A stretch of DNA of 64,000 nucleotides from Roridomyces roridus (GCA_029378245.1 JARKIF010000008.1:1178001-1242000); one strand, 5' to 3'. Shown: positions 1-13,384, numbered from the stretch's first letter. The notes: generated by a model from the sequence alone, not told the origin. Program-made: numbers and translations.

Positions 1-107
1 CAAGACAGGTCAATGATGAGCGATAGCGACGCAACTCAACAAGCAAAAACGAAGGGACGGCCCAACCACACGACAAGGTCGGTCCAGGGAGGCGATGGTC
101 ATGAAAT

Positions 108-2323
<2,216 letters not shown>

Positions 2324-2655
2324 GTTATTGGTTTTTTGAGGTATTTGGGGGTCGTTACTGCTTTGTGGACTTTTTCTGAGACTGGGAGCGGGGATGAGCT
2401 GGGCGAAAAAGGGTGTCGGGTGACGTACACTGGAGCAACAGGCAACCACTTGGATACAAAAGTTTTTTATATGTTTTTTGCGGCTTTTAGCTGTGTAAGG
2501 TGCGTGAGTTGGGCTCGGTGGGCCATGGAGGATGAGACAGACCTTTAGATGATGGTGGTGAATGACAGCCAACGCCGGTCACACAAAAGGAACACCGCTT
2601 TCCAAGGTCCGTTCTGATATCAATGATGATCATAAGTATACAACAATTGTAGCTA

Positions 2656-3802
2656 CTATCCCCTGGAGAAATACGACCGTGCCCCGTGCGCAGCCAGCTC
2701 CGTCCGAGCCTTGAAAGAGCGTATTCAGTGTTGCGAACAATAGGAGCCACATCGACCCACCTTTTCCATCGTGTGGCCTGCAGCGGTGTGGTGAGCGTAG
2801 ATTTGTCGGTAGTAATACGCATTTCCCAGCCCTTGGACCGTCCAACCAACGGTGGCGACAGTGCAAAACACACCAGCTACCCAGTGGTGGCCCGCATACG
2901 ATTGGATCATCTGTATCAATCCAGCGGATCCAGTGCTGGCAGCGGTGAGCGACGACGACACGGGAGTTGCTGGGAAAATTACCTTGGGACACCGATAATC
3001 CTGGAGCACGGAAAGGTAAAGAAGGGTCTATTGGAAGAGAGGCCACTCACATGTAGATACTGAATAGCAAATGGAAACCCCCAAAGAAGAAATAGAGGTC
3101 TATGGCCATGTGAGAGGTGAATGGAGCGCATAATGTGCGCTTACAATAATAAAGAGCTTGCTCCTGCGGTCCGGTGAGTCGGGTGGTGCGGTGAGATAGC
3201 GGCGACTTGCCTTCATGTAGCCGTTGTATATGGGACTGTACCGAATGAGATACGCGCCGGGGAATACAGGGACGACTCACCGGTACCAAAGGAGGAAGGA
3301 TGTCGTCGAGATAATGAAGAGGTAGCTGCGGGTCAGAAGAATAAGCTACGGTAGAAGAGCAGCGGAGATGTGACGAACCCGATACTCGCCCCAAGATCGC
3401 GTCCTCCGTCTCTGGAGCCCGAAACGAGAATGACTATGCAGGCAACCATATTAAATATCAGGGTAGCCGCGAGTACAAGCCAGAGCTGGTAGAGACGAGT
3501 GATGAGAGGCTGGGATGCTTCGGGGATTTCATCTGCAATGGAGTGGAAGATGAGAGGCAAAACTAGGACACGTCAGAGCGCATCGAACTATGAACGAGAC
3601 GGAACGTACAAGGAGGCCAGTTATTTCTCCCGTGCTTGCGAATATGCTCGGTTTTATTCTGAAGTTCTGCCTCTCTGCGCTCCAAATCCTGTTCCCGCTG
3701 GCGTAGCTGCTCTAGACGAGCGTCGTTGGAGGACTGAACGGGTGCTGGGTCATCGAAAGGGTTGGCGTCTAGCGATTGGGACGAGGCGAATGGGTTGGCC
3801 AT
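2656..3802 (-). CDS. Secretory carrier-associated membrane protein (SCAMP)
   Basis: SCAMPs are four-span membrane proteins of post-Golgi and endosomal recycling vesicles. The N-terminus has NPF motifs (MANPFASSQSLDANPFDDP), which bind EH-domain proteins, followed by a heptad-like coiled coil (RLEQLRQREQDLERREAEL) and the NNWPP signature before the membrane core. Hydrophobic segments follow (for example YQLWLVLAATLIFNMVACIV), then an aromatic stretch and a C-terminal tail with YYYRQIYAHHTAAGHTMEK. A last short exon ends SYFSRG before the stop at 2656. Several short introns interrupt the gene. The start at 3802 is chosen because MANPF matches family N-termini; an in-frame Met at 3817 is possible. 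Confidence 0.9.
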
Positions 3803-4276
3803 GACAAGAAGGAGCAAGTGTTTTGATGGCCGTAAACAGTGTGTAGTTCAGTACTACTACTAGTTCTACATCTCCGAGTCGCTGCAGCTGTGCCTGTAGA
3901 CACGTACGACATCCTAACTGCGCAGCACCTCGCAGGACATTTCGGAAATACATACTACAGTATTTTTGAGCCGCATGGTTACCGTGAGCTGCGGCACGAG
4001 TAAGCCGTCTGTCTGTCACGTTCGAGGTTTGACTTGGGCGGTGTACAAATAAAGCTCGTTCCTCTTTTCCCTTCTCCCTCCATCACCCCCCGTCCTCCTC
4101 GTTGCTTCCTAGCTTCGGTTAGTTTCCGACCCGTCTCTCATTTAATCTCTCTCTCATATCTTTTTCCAGAGTCCTCACCTTGGGTTCGTTTTTGCCCCAT
4201 CTCGTATTTAAGCTCTCTCTCATCCCTCTCTTCCAGAATCCTCACCCTCCTTAACTCACACTCCCTGTTTTCCGCC
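3803..4276. promoter_or_regulatory. Divergent intergenic region with CT-rich leader and imperfect direct repeat
   Basis: This spacer separates the divergent SCAMP and secreted-protein start codons. Positions about 4040-4270 on the + strand are strongly pyrimidine-rich, as in leaders of highly expressed fungal genes. Within it, two imperfect copies of a roughly 45-bp block (about 4136-4185 and 4200-4250) share CTCTCTCTCAT and TTCCAGA(G/A)TCCTCACC. A TATTTAAG motif at about 4204 lies some 70 bp before the + start and could act as a TATA-like element. No ORF of note is seen. Confidence 0.5.
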
Positions 4277-5627
4277 ATGCTTTCCATCGTTCAATCCACC
4301 CTCCTCGCTCTCGCTGTGACCTCATCCGTCTCGGCCCACACCATCTCTCCCCTTCACCGTCGTCATGCCCAAGTCGCCCGTGCCACTCCTCCCAAAGGTT
4401 GGGCTACGAATTACTTGGAAGATTACACGGCATACCATACCCGGTACCTCGTCAGTACCAGCCCTTTTCCATAACCCCAACACCATCTAATTTGCATTAG
4501 GCCATCGACTGCGAGAACAAGCACAACACCACCACCTTTGACTTGTGCTGCCATCCCATGCTCGCAACCGAGACCCTTGCCAAGGACCGCAATGCCTGCT
4601 GTGCTCCCGGCGCAACCGTAGCCTGCCCAGGCGAGACCTCCACTCTCGTCGCAGTCGCTCCCAAGACTTCGCTCGTCGCAGTTGTTTCCAAGGCTTCGAG
4701 CACTGCTGCAGCTGCCACCCCCAGCGTTGTTTCCAAGACTTCGAGCACTGCTGCTGCTGCTGCCATGCCCAGCTCGGCTGACGAGGTTGACGAGGAGGAT
4801 TGCGACGGCGACGACGAGGATGACGAAGACACTGGTGACGACGAGGATTGTGACGCTGAGGATGACGGCGACGACGAGGACGACGGTGATGATGAGGACT
4901 GCACTGACGAGGGGGATGATGAACCCTCCAGCTCCGCCCAGCCTGCAGTCCCCAGCACGCCCGCCTCCACCGCCACGCCCAAGTCCACGGAAAAGGCCGC
5001 TACCCCCACTGCCCCTGAGGTCAAGATCACGGCTACGCCCAGTGACAAGGCTGAATCAAGCGCTACGCCCAAGGCCGAGTCCAGCACCACGCCCAAGGCT
5101 GAATCAAGCACTACGCCCAAGGCTGAACCCAGCACTACGCCCAAGGCTGAACCGAGCACCACTCCCAAATCGACGGCCACCAAGACCTCGACGAGTCAAC
5201 AGTCGAGTGCCACGGACACTGGTTTCACCACTGGCGGTTTCGGAACGTGGTTCACCCAGAACGGCGTCGCTGGTGCCTGCGGCAAAGTCCACCAAGATAC
5301 CGACTTTGTCGTCGCGCTCCAGACTGCTCAGTATGACAACGGTTCCAACTGTGGTCGCACGGTGGAGATTGTTGATCTCAACAATGGCAAGGTGCGTGCT
5401 TCTGCTGTATATCCATGTCAGTTGCTGATCATTCCGTAGACCCATACTGCGACCGTCGCCGACGAGTGCCCCACTTGCTCGAATGAGGAATGTCTCGACA
5501 TGTCCCAGTCCCTGTTCGAGTTCTTTGAGGCCTTGTCCGTTGGCGAGATGTCCAGTAAGTATCTTGTCCTTGCATGTCGTGCAGCGTCTGACATGCGTCA
5601 ACAGTCAAATGGAAATTCACCGACTAG
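4277..5627 (+). CDS. Secreted expansin/barwin-like double-psi beta-barrel protein with acidic and TPK-repeat linkers
   Basis: A signal peptide is clear (MLSIVQSTLLALAVTSSVSA). A Cys-containing N-terminal segment follows (DCENKHNTTTFDLCCHP, CCAPGATVACPGET). The middle is low complexity: Ser/Ala-rich, then a dense Asp/Glu block encoded at about 4790-4915, then Ser/Thr/Pro/Lys-rich sequence with five tandem octamers of the AESSTTPK type. The C-terminal about 90 residues form an RlpA/DPBB-like domain: GTWFTQNGVAGACGKVHQDT, NCGRTVEIVDLNNGK, then DECPTCSNEECLDMS and a short final exon ending KWKFTD. Three introns are inferred: about 4450-4500, 5392-5439 and 5554-5603. Homologous fungal domains are usually cell-wall-associated or secreted; no catalytic activity can be read from the sequence. 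Confidence 0.8.
5050..5169 (+). repeat. 24-bp coding minisatellite, five copies
   Basis: Five consecutive 24-bp units encode AESSATPK, AESSTTPK, AESSTTPK, AEPSTTPK and AEPSTTPK. The units differ by a few mostly silent substitutions and keep the frame. They form part of the linker before the secreted barrel domain. Such in-frame repeats often vary in copy number between strains. Confidence 0.9.
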
Positions 5628-5938
5628 ACTTCTTTTTTTTTTATCTCTCTTTATCCTCTCTCACTGCTCTCGATTTTCCCATACATCCTTCCAACAATGA
5701 ACACCAGTTGTTCAAGTGTTATTGAGGCCAGTCGGGTCTCGCATGCGATGGTCGGCAACGAATTCACGAGAACTAACGACCCTGGTCGGCGGTAGAGCTC
5801 GTTTTCATGCAGCCCGCTCATCGTTTAATGCGCCACCCTCCTCATTTTATCGTTACATACGCGCACGCAGCTAGCTACATATAGTCGTTCATGTAACGTC
5901 GCAGGCGAATTTTACCGTCCCAAAACTTTCTTTGTGTC
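5628..5938. other. Intergenic spacer with no recognisable gene
   Basis: Between the stop of the secreted protein and the start of the Coq11-like gene there is a T-rich stretch (about 5630-5690), probably 3' UTR, and then presumed promoter sequence. I see no ORF, repeat or RNA gene. Confidence 0.5.
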
Positions 5939-6979
5939 ATGACCGCCATTTCGAAGTTGGTCGTTGTTGGTGGCAATGGCTTCATTGGCTCTGCGGTTTG
6001 CAAAAGTGCACTCGCTCATGGGATTCAGGTCACTAGCGTGAGGTGTGTGTTGAAGCTCTTCTTCATTGGGCTAGCATTCATGTCCGCAGCTCGTCTGGAC
6101 GGCCGTACCAAACGCCCAAAGGACATACACCTGCATGGGTGAGCAAGGTCGAGTGGGTGACTGGAGATGCGTTGCAACCAGAGACATTTGCGGCACATCT
6201 CGACGGCGCCGACGCGGTGGTTCACTCGCTTGGCATTCTACTCGAAGATGCGGGGTATAAAGCTGCGGTACGTGCCGGTGACGCGCTCGGGCTGTTTCGG
6301 GCTGTTGTCGGGGGACGAAATCCACTGGATAGGACGAAGGAGACGTATGAGAGGATGAATCGGGATGCTGCGTTGAGGGTTTGCGAGGCGTTTGTGGCGT
6401 CAACTTCAAGCAAGAGCAGCCAGCGCCCGTTTGTGTTCATTTCAGCTGCGGATGTGTTCCGGCCGTGGGTGCCTGCGAGGTACATTGAGACGAAGCGTGA
6501 CGCCGAGAAGGGCATCGACGCGCTCCTTGCCTCCCATCCAGCAAGGTTTCGCGGTGTCTATCTACGACCAGGTAAAACACGACTTTCTTGCATGAAAAAT
6601 CGTCGCTAATTTGCATGTTACAGGACTCGTCTACCATGCCCATCTGCGGCCGCTGACGACTCCTCCTGCGGTGCTGTTCGACGCGTCCGCAGCTCTGGCC
6701 GCCCGGCTTCCCGGCACAATTCGGGACTATGTCTCTCAACAGACACCGCCGTCGATTGCTTCTATAGCAAACGCGTTGGCCACGCCCCCGTTGCACGTCG
6801 ATCACGTTGGTGTTGCTGCCGTGCGAGCCTGTCTGGAACCTGGAATTTCAGGCGCGGTTGGAGTGCGTGAGATGCGAGAGTTGATTGGTTGGGGTGATGC
6901 GTCCGTCGAGGCTAGTACAGTTACGATAATTTGCGGGAATAATGGCGTTATGGCGCGCCAGTCTAGGTCCGGCCAGTAA
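5939..6979 (+). CDS. Coq11/NDUFA9-like NAD(P)-binding Rossmann protein, probably mitochondrial
   Basis: An atypical short-chain dehydrogenase-like protein. The N-terminal dinucleotide-binding motif is VVVGGNGFIGSAVCKSALAHG (GxxGxxG type). Later segments fit the family: GADAVVHSLGILLED, a YERMNRDAAL segment, FVFISAADVFRPWVPARYIE, and PARFRGVYLRPGLVY. A C-terminal part has VDHVGVAAVRACLEPGISG. Yeast Coq11 of this family modulates coenzyme Q biosynthesis in the mitochondrial inner membrane. Two introns are inferred (about 6042-6090 and 6572-6624). The C-terminal tail after the GWGDA segment could be longer or shorter than modelled. Confidence 0.75.
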
Positions 6980-7038
6980 CTAGTGGCCAGATTTCTAACT
7001 GGTATATTTGGTCCTCTCTCTTCTCTTCTCGATCCACC

Positions 7039-8191
7039 ATGAACTCTTTCCGACAGCCCCCCTGCGAGTGCTCGCCGCTGTTTCTCCTCGTCCGCTGCCG
7101 GGCGTCCAGCCATTCAGTCTCAAGACTCTCCGTGTTGCTCAGGATCGCGACTCTGAGAATAGCATCCTGCGTCTTGTCATTTTTGGCAAACCTGGTGCTG
7201 GAAAAGGTTGTTGACCCCTCAAGACTCTCCGGAGGCCGACTCTGACAATAAAAAACAAGGAACACTGACTTCGCGCCTCGTCAAGAAATATGATATTGTC
7301 TCACTGTCGACGGGCGACCTCCTGCGGCAGCATATCGCGGACCGGTTCGTGGATAATACCTATCTCACAGGAGCGTCATCTTGAATGTATATTTAGGACA
7401 CAAGTCGGTTTGGAGGCAGAGGAGATCGTGGCCCAGGGTAACCTCCTTCCGGACGAGCTCATGCTCAAGATCGTCGCGAGCAAGCTCGACGCTCTGCGAA
7501 CCAAGGTCCGTAACACATACTCGCTTGCGCATTTCCTGTCTAATAATACTCCTCGTAGAATTGGGTCCTCGACGGTTTCCCGAGAACGGTCGGCCAAGGC
7601 GAACTGCTCGATGCTCATCTCAAGAAACAGGGCACGCCCCTGAGCTTGGTCGTCAATTTGAACGTCCCAGACTCGGTCATTCTAAACCGAATTTCCGACC
7701 GTTTCGTGCACCTTCCCTCCGGCCGCGTATACAACGCATCCTTCAACCCTCCCCAGGTCGCTGGGTTCGACGATGAGACGGGTGAGCCGCTAACTAAACG
7801 CCCAGACGACAACCCCGTGCGTGTAATCGTGTTTAGTTTACTGCCTTCTCTGATTCTGTCCCAGGAAATATTCGCGCGACGCCTGAAGCAGTTCTACGCG
7901 TCAACGGCGCCATTGATCGAGTACTATGCATCCCAGGCCCAGAAACCCACCCGAATCCCCGTTCCTGCCCAGCGGGTTCAGCACCCCCATCAGCTCGCCT
8001 TCCCGCGCCGGCACGCCCTGCAACTCGAAACCGTGTCGGGGACGACGTCGGATGAAATCTGGCCGAAACTCGACGCCCTCGTGCGCAATACGTACCCCAA
8101 GCTCAAAGAGCGGACAGAGACCATCCGGCGCCATAGTCTCAGCGACGCTGTGATTTCACAAGGCATGGCAGCCGCTTCCCGCTCCGAGTGA
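7039..8191 (+). CDS. ADK2: Mitochondrial adenylate kinase, GTP:AMP phosphotransferase type (AK3-like)
   Basis: Transfers phosphate between a nucleoside triphosphate and AMP. The P-loop is FGKPGAGKG, split by an intron directly before TLTSRL. STGDLLRQHI (NMP-binding), RTQVGLEAEEIVAQGNLLPD, NWVLDGFPRT and the long LID (RFVHLPSGRVYNASFNPPQ, then TGEPLTKRPDDNPEIFARRL) identify the AK3-type long form. The Met at 7039 is out of frame with the P-loop exon. An apparently canonical 50-nt intron starting after TGCGA (about 7071-7120) joins MNSFRQPPC to LKTLRVAQDRDSENS in frame, so I use it as the start. Four further introns have clean GT..AG ends. Confidence 0.9.
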
Positions 8192-8291
8192 CGAGAGCCA
8201 CGCACTTTTCCGTCTTCTTCTACCCAACTGTATTATTAGCGGTCTATAGATTACTTACATTCGTTACTTGGTGTATCGACTTGTTGACGCG

Positions 8292-9220
8292 TTATCGAAG
8301 CGCATACCTGAATCGCGAATCAGAACACGCGAACCACATGTAAAAACACTGACATTTTCACGACGTACAAACCCTGGAGAGGGACAAACGGAAAAAAAGA
8401 GTCGAGAAACTTGCCTTCCTGCACCTGCTCGTGGATAAGATTCAGCCCTGCTTGCTCGAACAGTTTTTTCCACGCCATATCCGAGCTGATGCTGGTCAGA
8501 GTACTGCAGCACAAAGAATAGTTGTTGTGACGAACCGTGTCAGACTAGAGTCCTGTTCGTCAAACACAGTGCGCGCAGAACCATCCGCATTGTCAGAGCA
8601 CAAGTTCTCTTTCACGACAATGAGACTGCGGTCTTGGTCTCGTAGAGCGGCACGGCTGCGGCGGAGGAATGCAACAAAGTCGGGGTCGCTGAGGTGTCCG
8701 AGGCACCATTGGCACCAGATGACGTCGAAACCAGAGAGCGTGTCTGGTGGCGCGTATCCGACGCGGTCGAGCATCTCGGCGTGGTGAGGCTGACCGGGAT
8801 CGAAATCTTGTAATGTGCCGCGGAGGAAGGTGACGCTTTTTTCGCCGTCTGCGATACCGCGCCAGGGATTGGCAGTGGCACGTCCACGAGCTATGGCCTC
8901 CTGGATGAAATTGTCCACAGGCTCCAGAAGAACGACGTCTGAGACGAGGTGGAGGAGTACATCGGCTGTGACGCGTCCGACGCCTGCGCCAACGTCGAGA
9001 GCACGTGTACGACGTGGTGGAGGGGGCTTGCAGCAGGGAAAGAGCAGATGGCACGCTGCTGAGTTCTGGGAGCAGGTTGAGAAGGAAAAGACGCGACCCG
9101 AGGCTGTCGATGCGAGGCAGAGAGCCAGTGCCAAAACCACCTAGAACACCAGTCGTAGGTTGCAGGCTGAGTTTGCCAGTATTCGAGACCATCCTGCACG
9201 ACGGGCGAGTTGAGGTCCAT
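8292..9220 (-). CDS. TAE1: Alpha-N-terminal protein methyltransferase (NTMT1/Tae1-like), frame broken near the N-terminus
   Basis: Methylates the exposed N-terminal amine of proteins with an X-Pro-Lys-like start. Diagnostic segments are EYWQTQPATYD, GVLGGFGTGSLPRID, the SAM-binding loop RALDVGAGVGRVT, VVLLEPVDNFIQEA, FDVIWCQWCLGHLSD, DRSLIVVKENLCSD and DEQDSSLTRS. The last exon adds YALR, as in NTMT1 proteins. Two single-base frame changes are needed: an extra base near 9151 between EYWQTQPATYD and GVLGGFG, and another change near 9020-9054 before RALDVGAG. Both might be assembly errors. The start MDLNSPVV is 30 bp from the start of the divergent neighbour. Confidence 0.82.
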
Positions 9221-9250
9221 GAAGCGCAAATCAAAATGATCCGCGATTTC

Positions 9251-11208
9251 ATGTCATCTTTACCTCGACCTCGATGTCCTCAACTGCGGCGTCGCTTCTC
9301 TGCGCTCCCTAAACTCAAGCCGTCTCCACCCAATCCCACTCTCAAACTCCTAGAATCTACCGCTGCCTTGGTTCCCCAAGTCTTTGCCCGTGATTCCCCG
9401 TGGAATGGCCTTTTATCGTCGCTGGTTGCAGACTTGCAATCTCACCCTCGCCCCGTCCGTCTCGTAGGTACGTGTCTGCCTTCTCATGCATTCCAAGAAC
9501 GCCAAACCATGCTCAGTGTGCGGGACCCATTCTTCTGGCGCGAGAGATCTCGTCACAGCACTCCTCGACGAGCCGTTCGCCAGTTCTCAGCAGGCTCGCA
9601 GCCTGCGAGAACGGCGCGCCACGCCCTGCACGAATCCAGTGGGCGTTTTACTAAGTCATCCCGACGCGTCTGACGGCCAAAACAGGTATGGAAATCCCGC
9701 CGACACGAGCGAGAATGCCCTGCGTATGCCTTTGGCTTACCTTGATCAGTTCCCCGTTCCACTCGAAATTGTGGAAACAACCGACCCAGCTCTCCTGCAG
9801 ACTGCTGACGTCCCTCTCTGGGTTTCTCACTTGGAGGACCTGCCTGCATTAACTATCACTCGGCCTGACGCGCTCGTCGCAATCAATATTGATCCGACCG
9901 TGTCCCAACCGCGAGCGTCCACCTCTCGCTCTACGGTACCTCCAGCCCAGTATTTGTACGTTAGTCCATCGCAGGCTCTGGGTGCCCTCAAGGTCCTCAC
10001 AGAGTCTCCCGGCTCCCCAGAGGCTGTCCAGCGGTATCAATCCGCGTTCGTAGCCTCGAGGCTCCCCATCTTGGCGCAGGCCCTCGACGGAATACTGACC
10101 TCGCTCGAAAACATCGACAAGGTCCGCAATCGGACGGCTCTCGCGCAGATAAGGAGCGCCCTCGCTGCCTGCCATGCCGAGATCCAACGGTCCAGGGCTG
10201 AGCTGGACAGCGTCGCGGCGGGCGTCAGCGAACTCAATACACGGGTGGAGGAGGAGCGCGCCAAGGTTAACCGAGATGTCTTTGGTTCTCCGGAAAACCA
10301 CGCCGTCGACCACGCTCTCAAGGACGCGACGGACATGCTCAAGTTCAAGTTGGATGCCATGAGGTGGAGGCGCATGATGTGGAGTGTAGACGAGATTACC
10401 ACCTACCTCACGACCACCATGAACAGAATCTGGTGCGTCGGCTTGGAAAAACAGGTACTTATATTCCATCTTCTTATATATCGCCCCTTGTGACCAACTT
10501 GATAGCTAACGTATCATGCGGGACGCCTTTTCGTTCTGCAGCGCGACTTTACGGAGCGTGCGTTTGCTCTCCTGGCACCGTCAAACGCGGGATCACTCCA
10601 ATCCCCGGTTCTCCTCAACAAGATGCGGCAGCTGGTCGCCTCTCCGACGTTTTCCGTCACACCTGCGACGCTCATTGACCCACTGAACGCTCGGGGCAAA
10701 CAGATTTTGGAGTTTCCCACCACACGTTTACACGTCGCGGGACAGAGGGCACTCTTTCAAATTGGAGGATGTAGCGTTGCGGGCATGGCCATTAGCTGGG
10801 CTGGGTGGGTGGGTGACCTCGTAGATGCGAGCAATGTTTGGGGGATAGCTACGCTCGAGCCGTCGACCGCGATGCCCACTGGGGTTTTGGTAATGCTTTT
10901 GGGCGTTCATTGGTCGGTGCGCACCTGGAATAGGGCACGGAAACAGTGGTGGGACGATTTGTTGCGGGTGTCAGGAGGGCTGAAGCACGATATTACTGTG
11001 GGTATATCGTCCTTGGCCTATTTTTGCATTCTCATTTATTGTTTCGTAGGAGGTCCTTGACAAGACGATGGAAAATCAGGTCCTCGTCGTGGCACGGACA
11101 GGGTGCACAGACTTGTCCAAGAGATTGGTTGAACGCAAGAGTGAACTGGAGCGTCTCCAGGAAGAGGTGGATGCCCTGACCACGGCGACGGAAAAGCTGC
11201 AAAAGTAG
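9251..11208 (+). CDS. Mmc1-like fungal mitochondrial membrane protein with degenerate dynamin-like fold
   Basis: The N-terminus (MSSLPRPRCPQLRRRFSALPK) is Arg-rich and looks like a mitochondrial presequence. After an intron (about 9470-9514) comes VCGTHSSGARDLVTALLDEP, a degenerate P-loop-like segment without the Gly-Lys-Ser/Thr core. A long helical part follows, with MRWRRMMWSVDEITTYLTTT and a coiled coil (ELNTRVEEERAKVNRDVFG). Next comes SPTFSVTPATLIDPLNARGK and two hydrophobic segments (VAGMAISWAGWVGDLV; MPTGVLVMLLGVHWSV). The tail is helical (LVERKSELERLQEEVDAL). The layout recalls fungal Mmc1-type proteins; the name is an inference from memory. Two further introns are at about 10456-10541 and 11000-11050. 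Confidence 0.6.
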
Positions 11209-11297
11209 ATTGATTTCCCAAGAGGTCTATGAGTACCAGTATGTAGATTAGAATAAATAAAATGTCCCCTCGGTTTGGATACAGGTGAAATTACATT

Positions 11298-12343
11298 CTA
11301 TGAGGCGCTGATGAATATTTTAGGGACGTTGGGCGTCGCAGGTTGTGATGGAGGCGGCCCAGGTGTTGGGAACTCGTCGTCTTCATCGTCACCAATGCCA
11401 AACAACTCCTCTCGTGCGTCCCAGACGTTGGTCAGATGTGTTTTCTGAGCACCTCCTTTGGGTGCTGGATTATGTGTGGGCAGCAGTTGCGTACCCGACG
11501 CCTCGTCTTCGTCTTCCGAGTCTGACATGGAACCCACGTCGAGCGGTTGATAGAGCCGAGCGATCTGGAGGTGTTTTCGGAATGTTTCTAGAGGAACAAG
11601 GGTGGGCGCGTACCTCGCGTCGTTTGCGGTAGTACCGTTCCATGTGGTAAGATGCCCACAGACCAATGGAGGATCCAAGGAGGTTGGCCACCACGTCTCC
11701 AATCTGGAATTCCTTGTACTGCTCGAGAATCAGAATGAAATACGCAGAAGAAAGTGGCTGAACGCACGGGTAGCATGGATTGGACAAACTCGCTCAGTAT
11801 TCTGGCGAATATATGTCAGCATAGAGAGACAGAATCATGGAACTCAAAACCAGACCCGCCGCAAAAGAAACAGACAACGCCCGTAAATATGAGCGCGGCA
11901 TGCCGCCAGAACCAGATTCGACGGGAATCCCTGCAAAGCAATCTCAATACGACGACTGATGCAAAAGGTAATTTCGAACTCCTCAACGTCGAAAATGAAG
12001 TAGAAGACTCCTGTGGTAACGATTATCTTCACTACGAGAAAGTCTGGTTTGCGAGAGACTAACCTGTGGCGATACAGAAACAGAGGAAATGCAGAGCCTT
12101 GTCATTCAACGGCAGTGATCTTGAGAAGTTTGTGAATCCCAGTACGGCTGAATATGTATTATGTGCGCGTCCGCAGAGAGAGGCAAGAAATTTACCCAAA
12201 GTGAGCATTACGATAGCAGTCGCAATGAGAAAGAATGGTCGCAGTCGGATGGGCAGGTGCTCGTATTTCGGGATACGAATGCGGTAAGATTTCATGACGC
12301 CCTTGAACGCCTTGATTCCCAGTCGGTGAACAGTTTGTGCCAT
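11298..12343 (-). CDS. VanZ-like small membrane protein
   Basis: Segments in order: MAQTVHRLGIKAFKGVMKS; a basic stretch RIRIPKYEHLPIRLRP; hydrophobic helices (FFLIATAIVMLTLGKFL; DKALHFLCFCIATGVFYFIF; ALIFTGVVCFFCGGFGSE); a short amphipathic part (YKEFQIGDVVANLLGSS); and a polar acidic tail ending KIFISAS. The DKALHF and QIGDVVANLLGS signatures are typical of VanZ-like domains in fungi. The function in fungi is not established. At least five exons are needed, with short introns between about 11560 and 12180. Start codons of this gene and the CCHC gene are 101 bp apart and divergent. Confidence 0.72.
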
Positions 12344-12443
12344 CGCGGATGGTCAGTGGAAGCTTAGAGTCGGCCGGGGTGGTGTGCGGAAGCAAGTCCG
12401 ATGCAAGTCCATCACGTAAGCCGACCTCGGAATCTCTTTTGCC

Positions 12444-13384
12444 ATGACCCGCATCACCAATATTGGGATAAAACGCGACTACGTTCAAGCAGGGTTGGAT
12501 GCCCCCGAGCCAGAAACTAGTGTGCCCGAGACCGAGACCACAGTCCCTCCACCCAAGAAAAAAAGGAAACGAACCAAGTTATCTCAACGGGATGGCTACA
12601 AGGCCGAAGGCCAGGACGGGCAACCTTCTAAACCCGACGGAGGTGCGGTTCCTAAACCAGCTGCGGTTCCCAAAACCGCAAAGAAATCCAAGCCTAAAAA
12701 GGGTCAGTGGGCACCAGCAGTCGCCCTCACGCGAGTAATAATCCCAACCAGACAAATATGTATCTCCTTCCGAGGCTCGACGACTACAACGAATTGCTGA
12801 CCGGAACGCCGAAACAACGTGTTTCGCATGCCGGTCCAAGGGTCACAGCGCTCGCGACTGTCCAAAGGCCGTCGTGAGCCAATGCTGCTACCGCTGTGGT
12901 TCGGCAAAGCACACCCTCGCGCGTTGTAAAAAACCCACCGACCCTTCAAATCCTCTCCCTTTCGCCTCATGTTTTGTATGCAATACAAAGGGTCATCTCG
13001 CCTCCGCCTGCCCTCAAAATAAGGCCAAAGGCGTCTACCCCAACGGCGGCTGCTGCAAACTATGTGGTGATACGTCCCATCTCGCAAAGGACTGCGGTGT
13101 TCGGAAACAAGGTTACTTCAACGAAACCAGTTATTCTAAACTGTTCTGAATTCCCCTCTCAGATTCCCGCGTCGACTCGGGTGTCCTTGGCGTAGGACGT
13201 GAAGCAGGCGCCGATGAAGACGATTTTCATACGCTCAAGCGGCGGAGAACGGAGGTTGACCGTGAAGAAAAACAAGAAGAGAGATTCAAGCGCTCCGTTG
13301 ATCTCAAGGCTGGGGCGCATTCCGGAATCGTCAAGCCCTTTGGTAGCAAATGCCCTCGTCAAACCAAAGGTCATTTTCTTCTGA
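12444..13384 (+). CDS. CCHC zinc-knuckle protein, ZCCHC9/Air-like
   Basis: A Lys/Pro-rich N-terminus (PPPKKKRKRTKLSQRDG) is followed by four CCHC zinc knuckles: CFACRSKGHSARDC, CYRCGSAKHTLARC, CFVCNTKGHLASAC and CKLCGDTSHLAKDC. A charged C-terminal part has LKRRRTEVDREEKQEERFKR. Related proteins bind RNA and act in nuclear RNA surveillance or rRNA processing. Introns are inferred at about 12703-12756, 13110-13162 and a last one of 73 nt (about 13299-13371) that gives the ending VIFF. Without the last intron the frame would run on to about 13470, so the C-terminus is uncertain. Confidence 0.8.

Noticed and set aside
4497..5183. - strand ORF with VVLGSALGVVL repeats opposite the secreted-protein gene
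   Set aside because: It is the reverse of the TPK repeats and acidic block; the repeats follow from the sense minisatellite.
7039..7120. Frameshift in a C6 run at the adenylate-kinase start
   Set aside because: A canonical 50-nt intron joins the Met exon to the P-loop exon in frame, so no error is needed.
9027..9054. A 28-nt intron in the methyltransferase gene
   Set aside because: It has GT..AG ends and restores the frame, but it is far shorter than every other intron here; a one-base change in the adjacent C run explains the shift equally well.
9151..9199. A 49-nt intron between the first and second methyltransferase frames
   Set aside because: It has GT..AG ends but would remove EYWQTQPATYDGVLG, which is conserved family sequence and encoded there.
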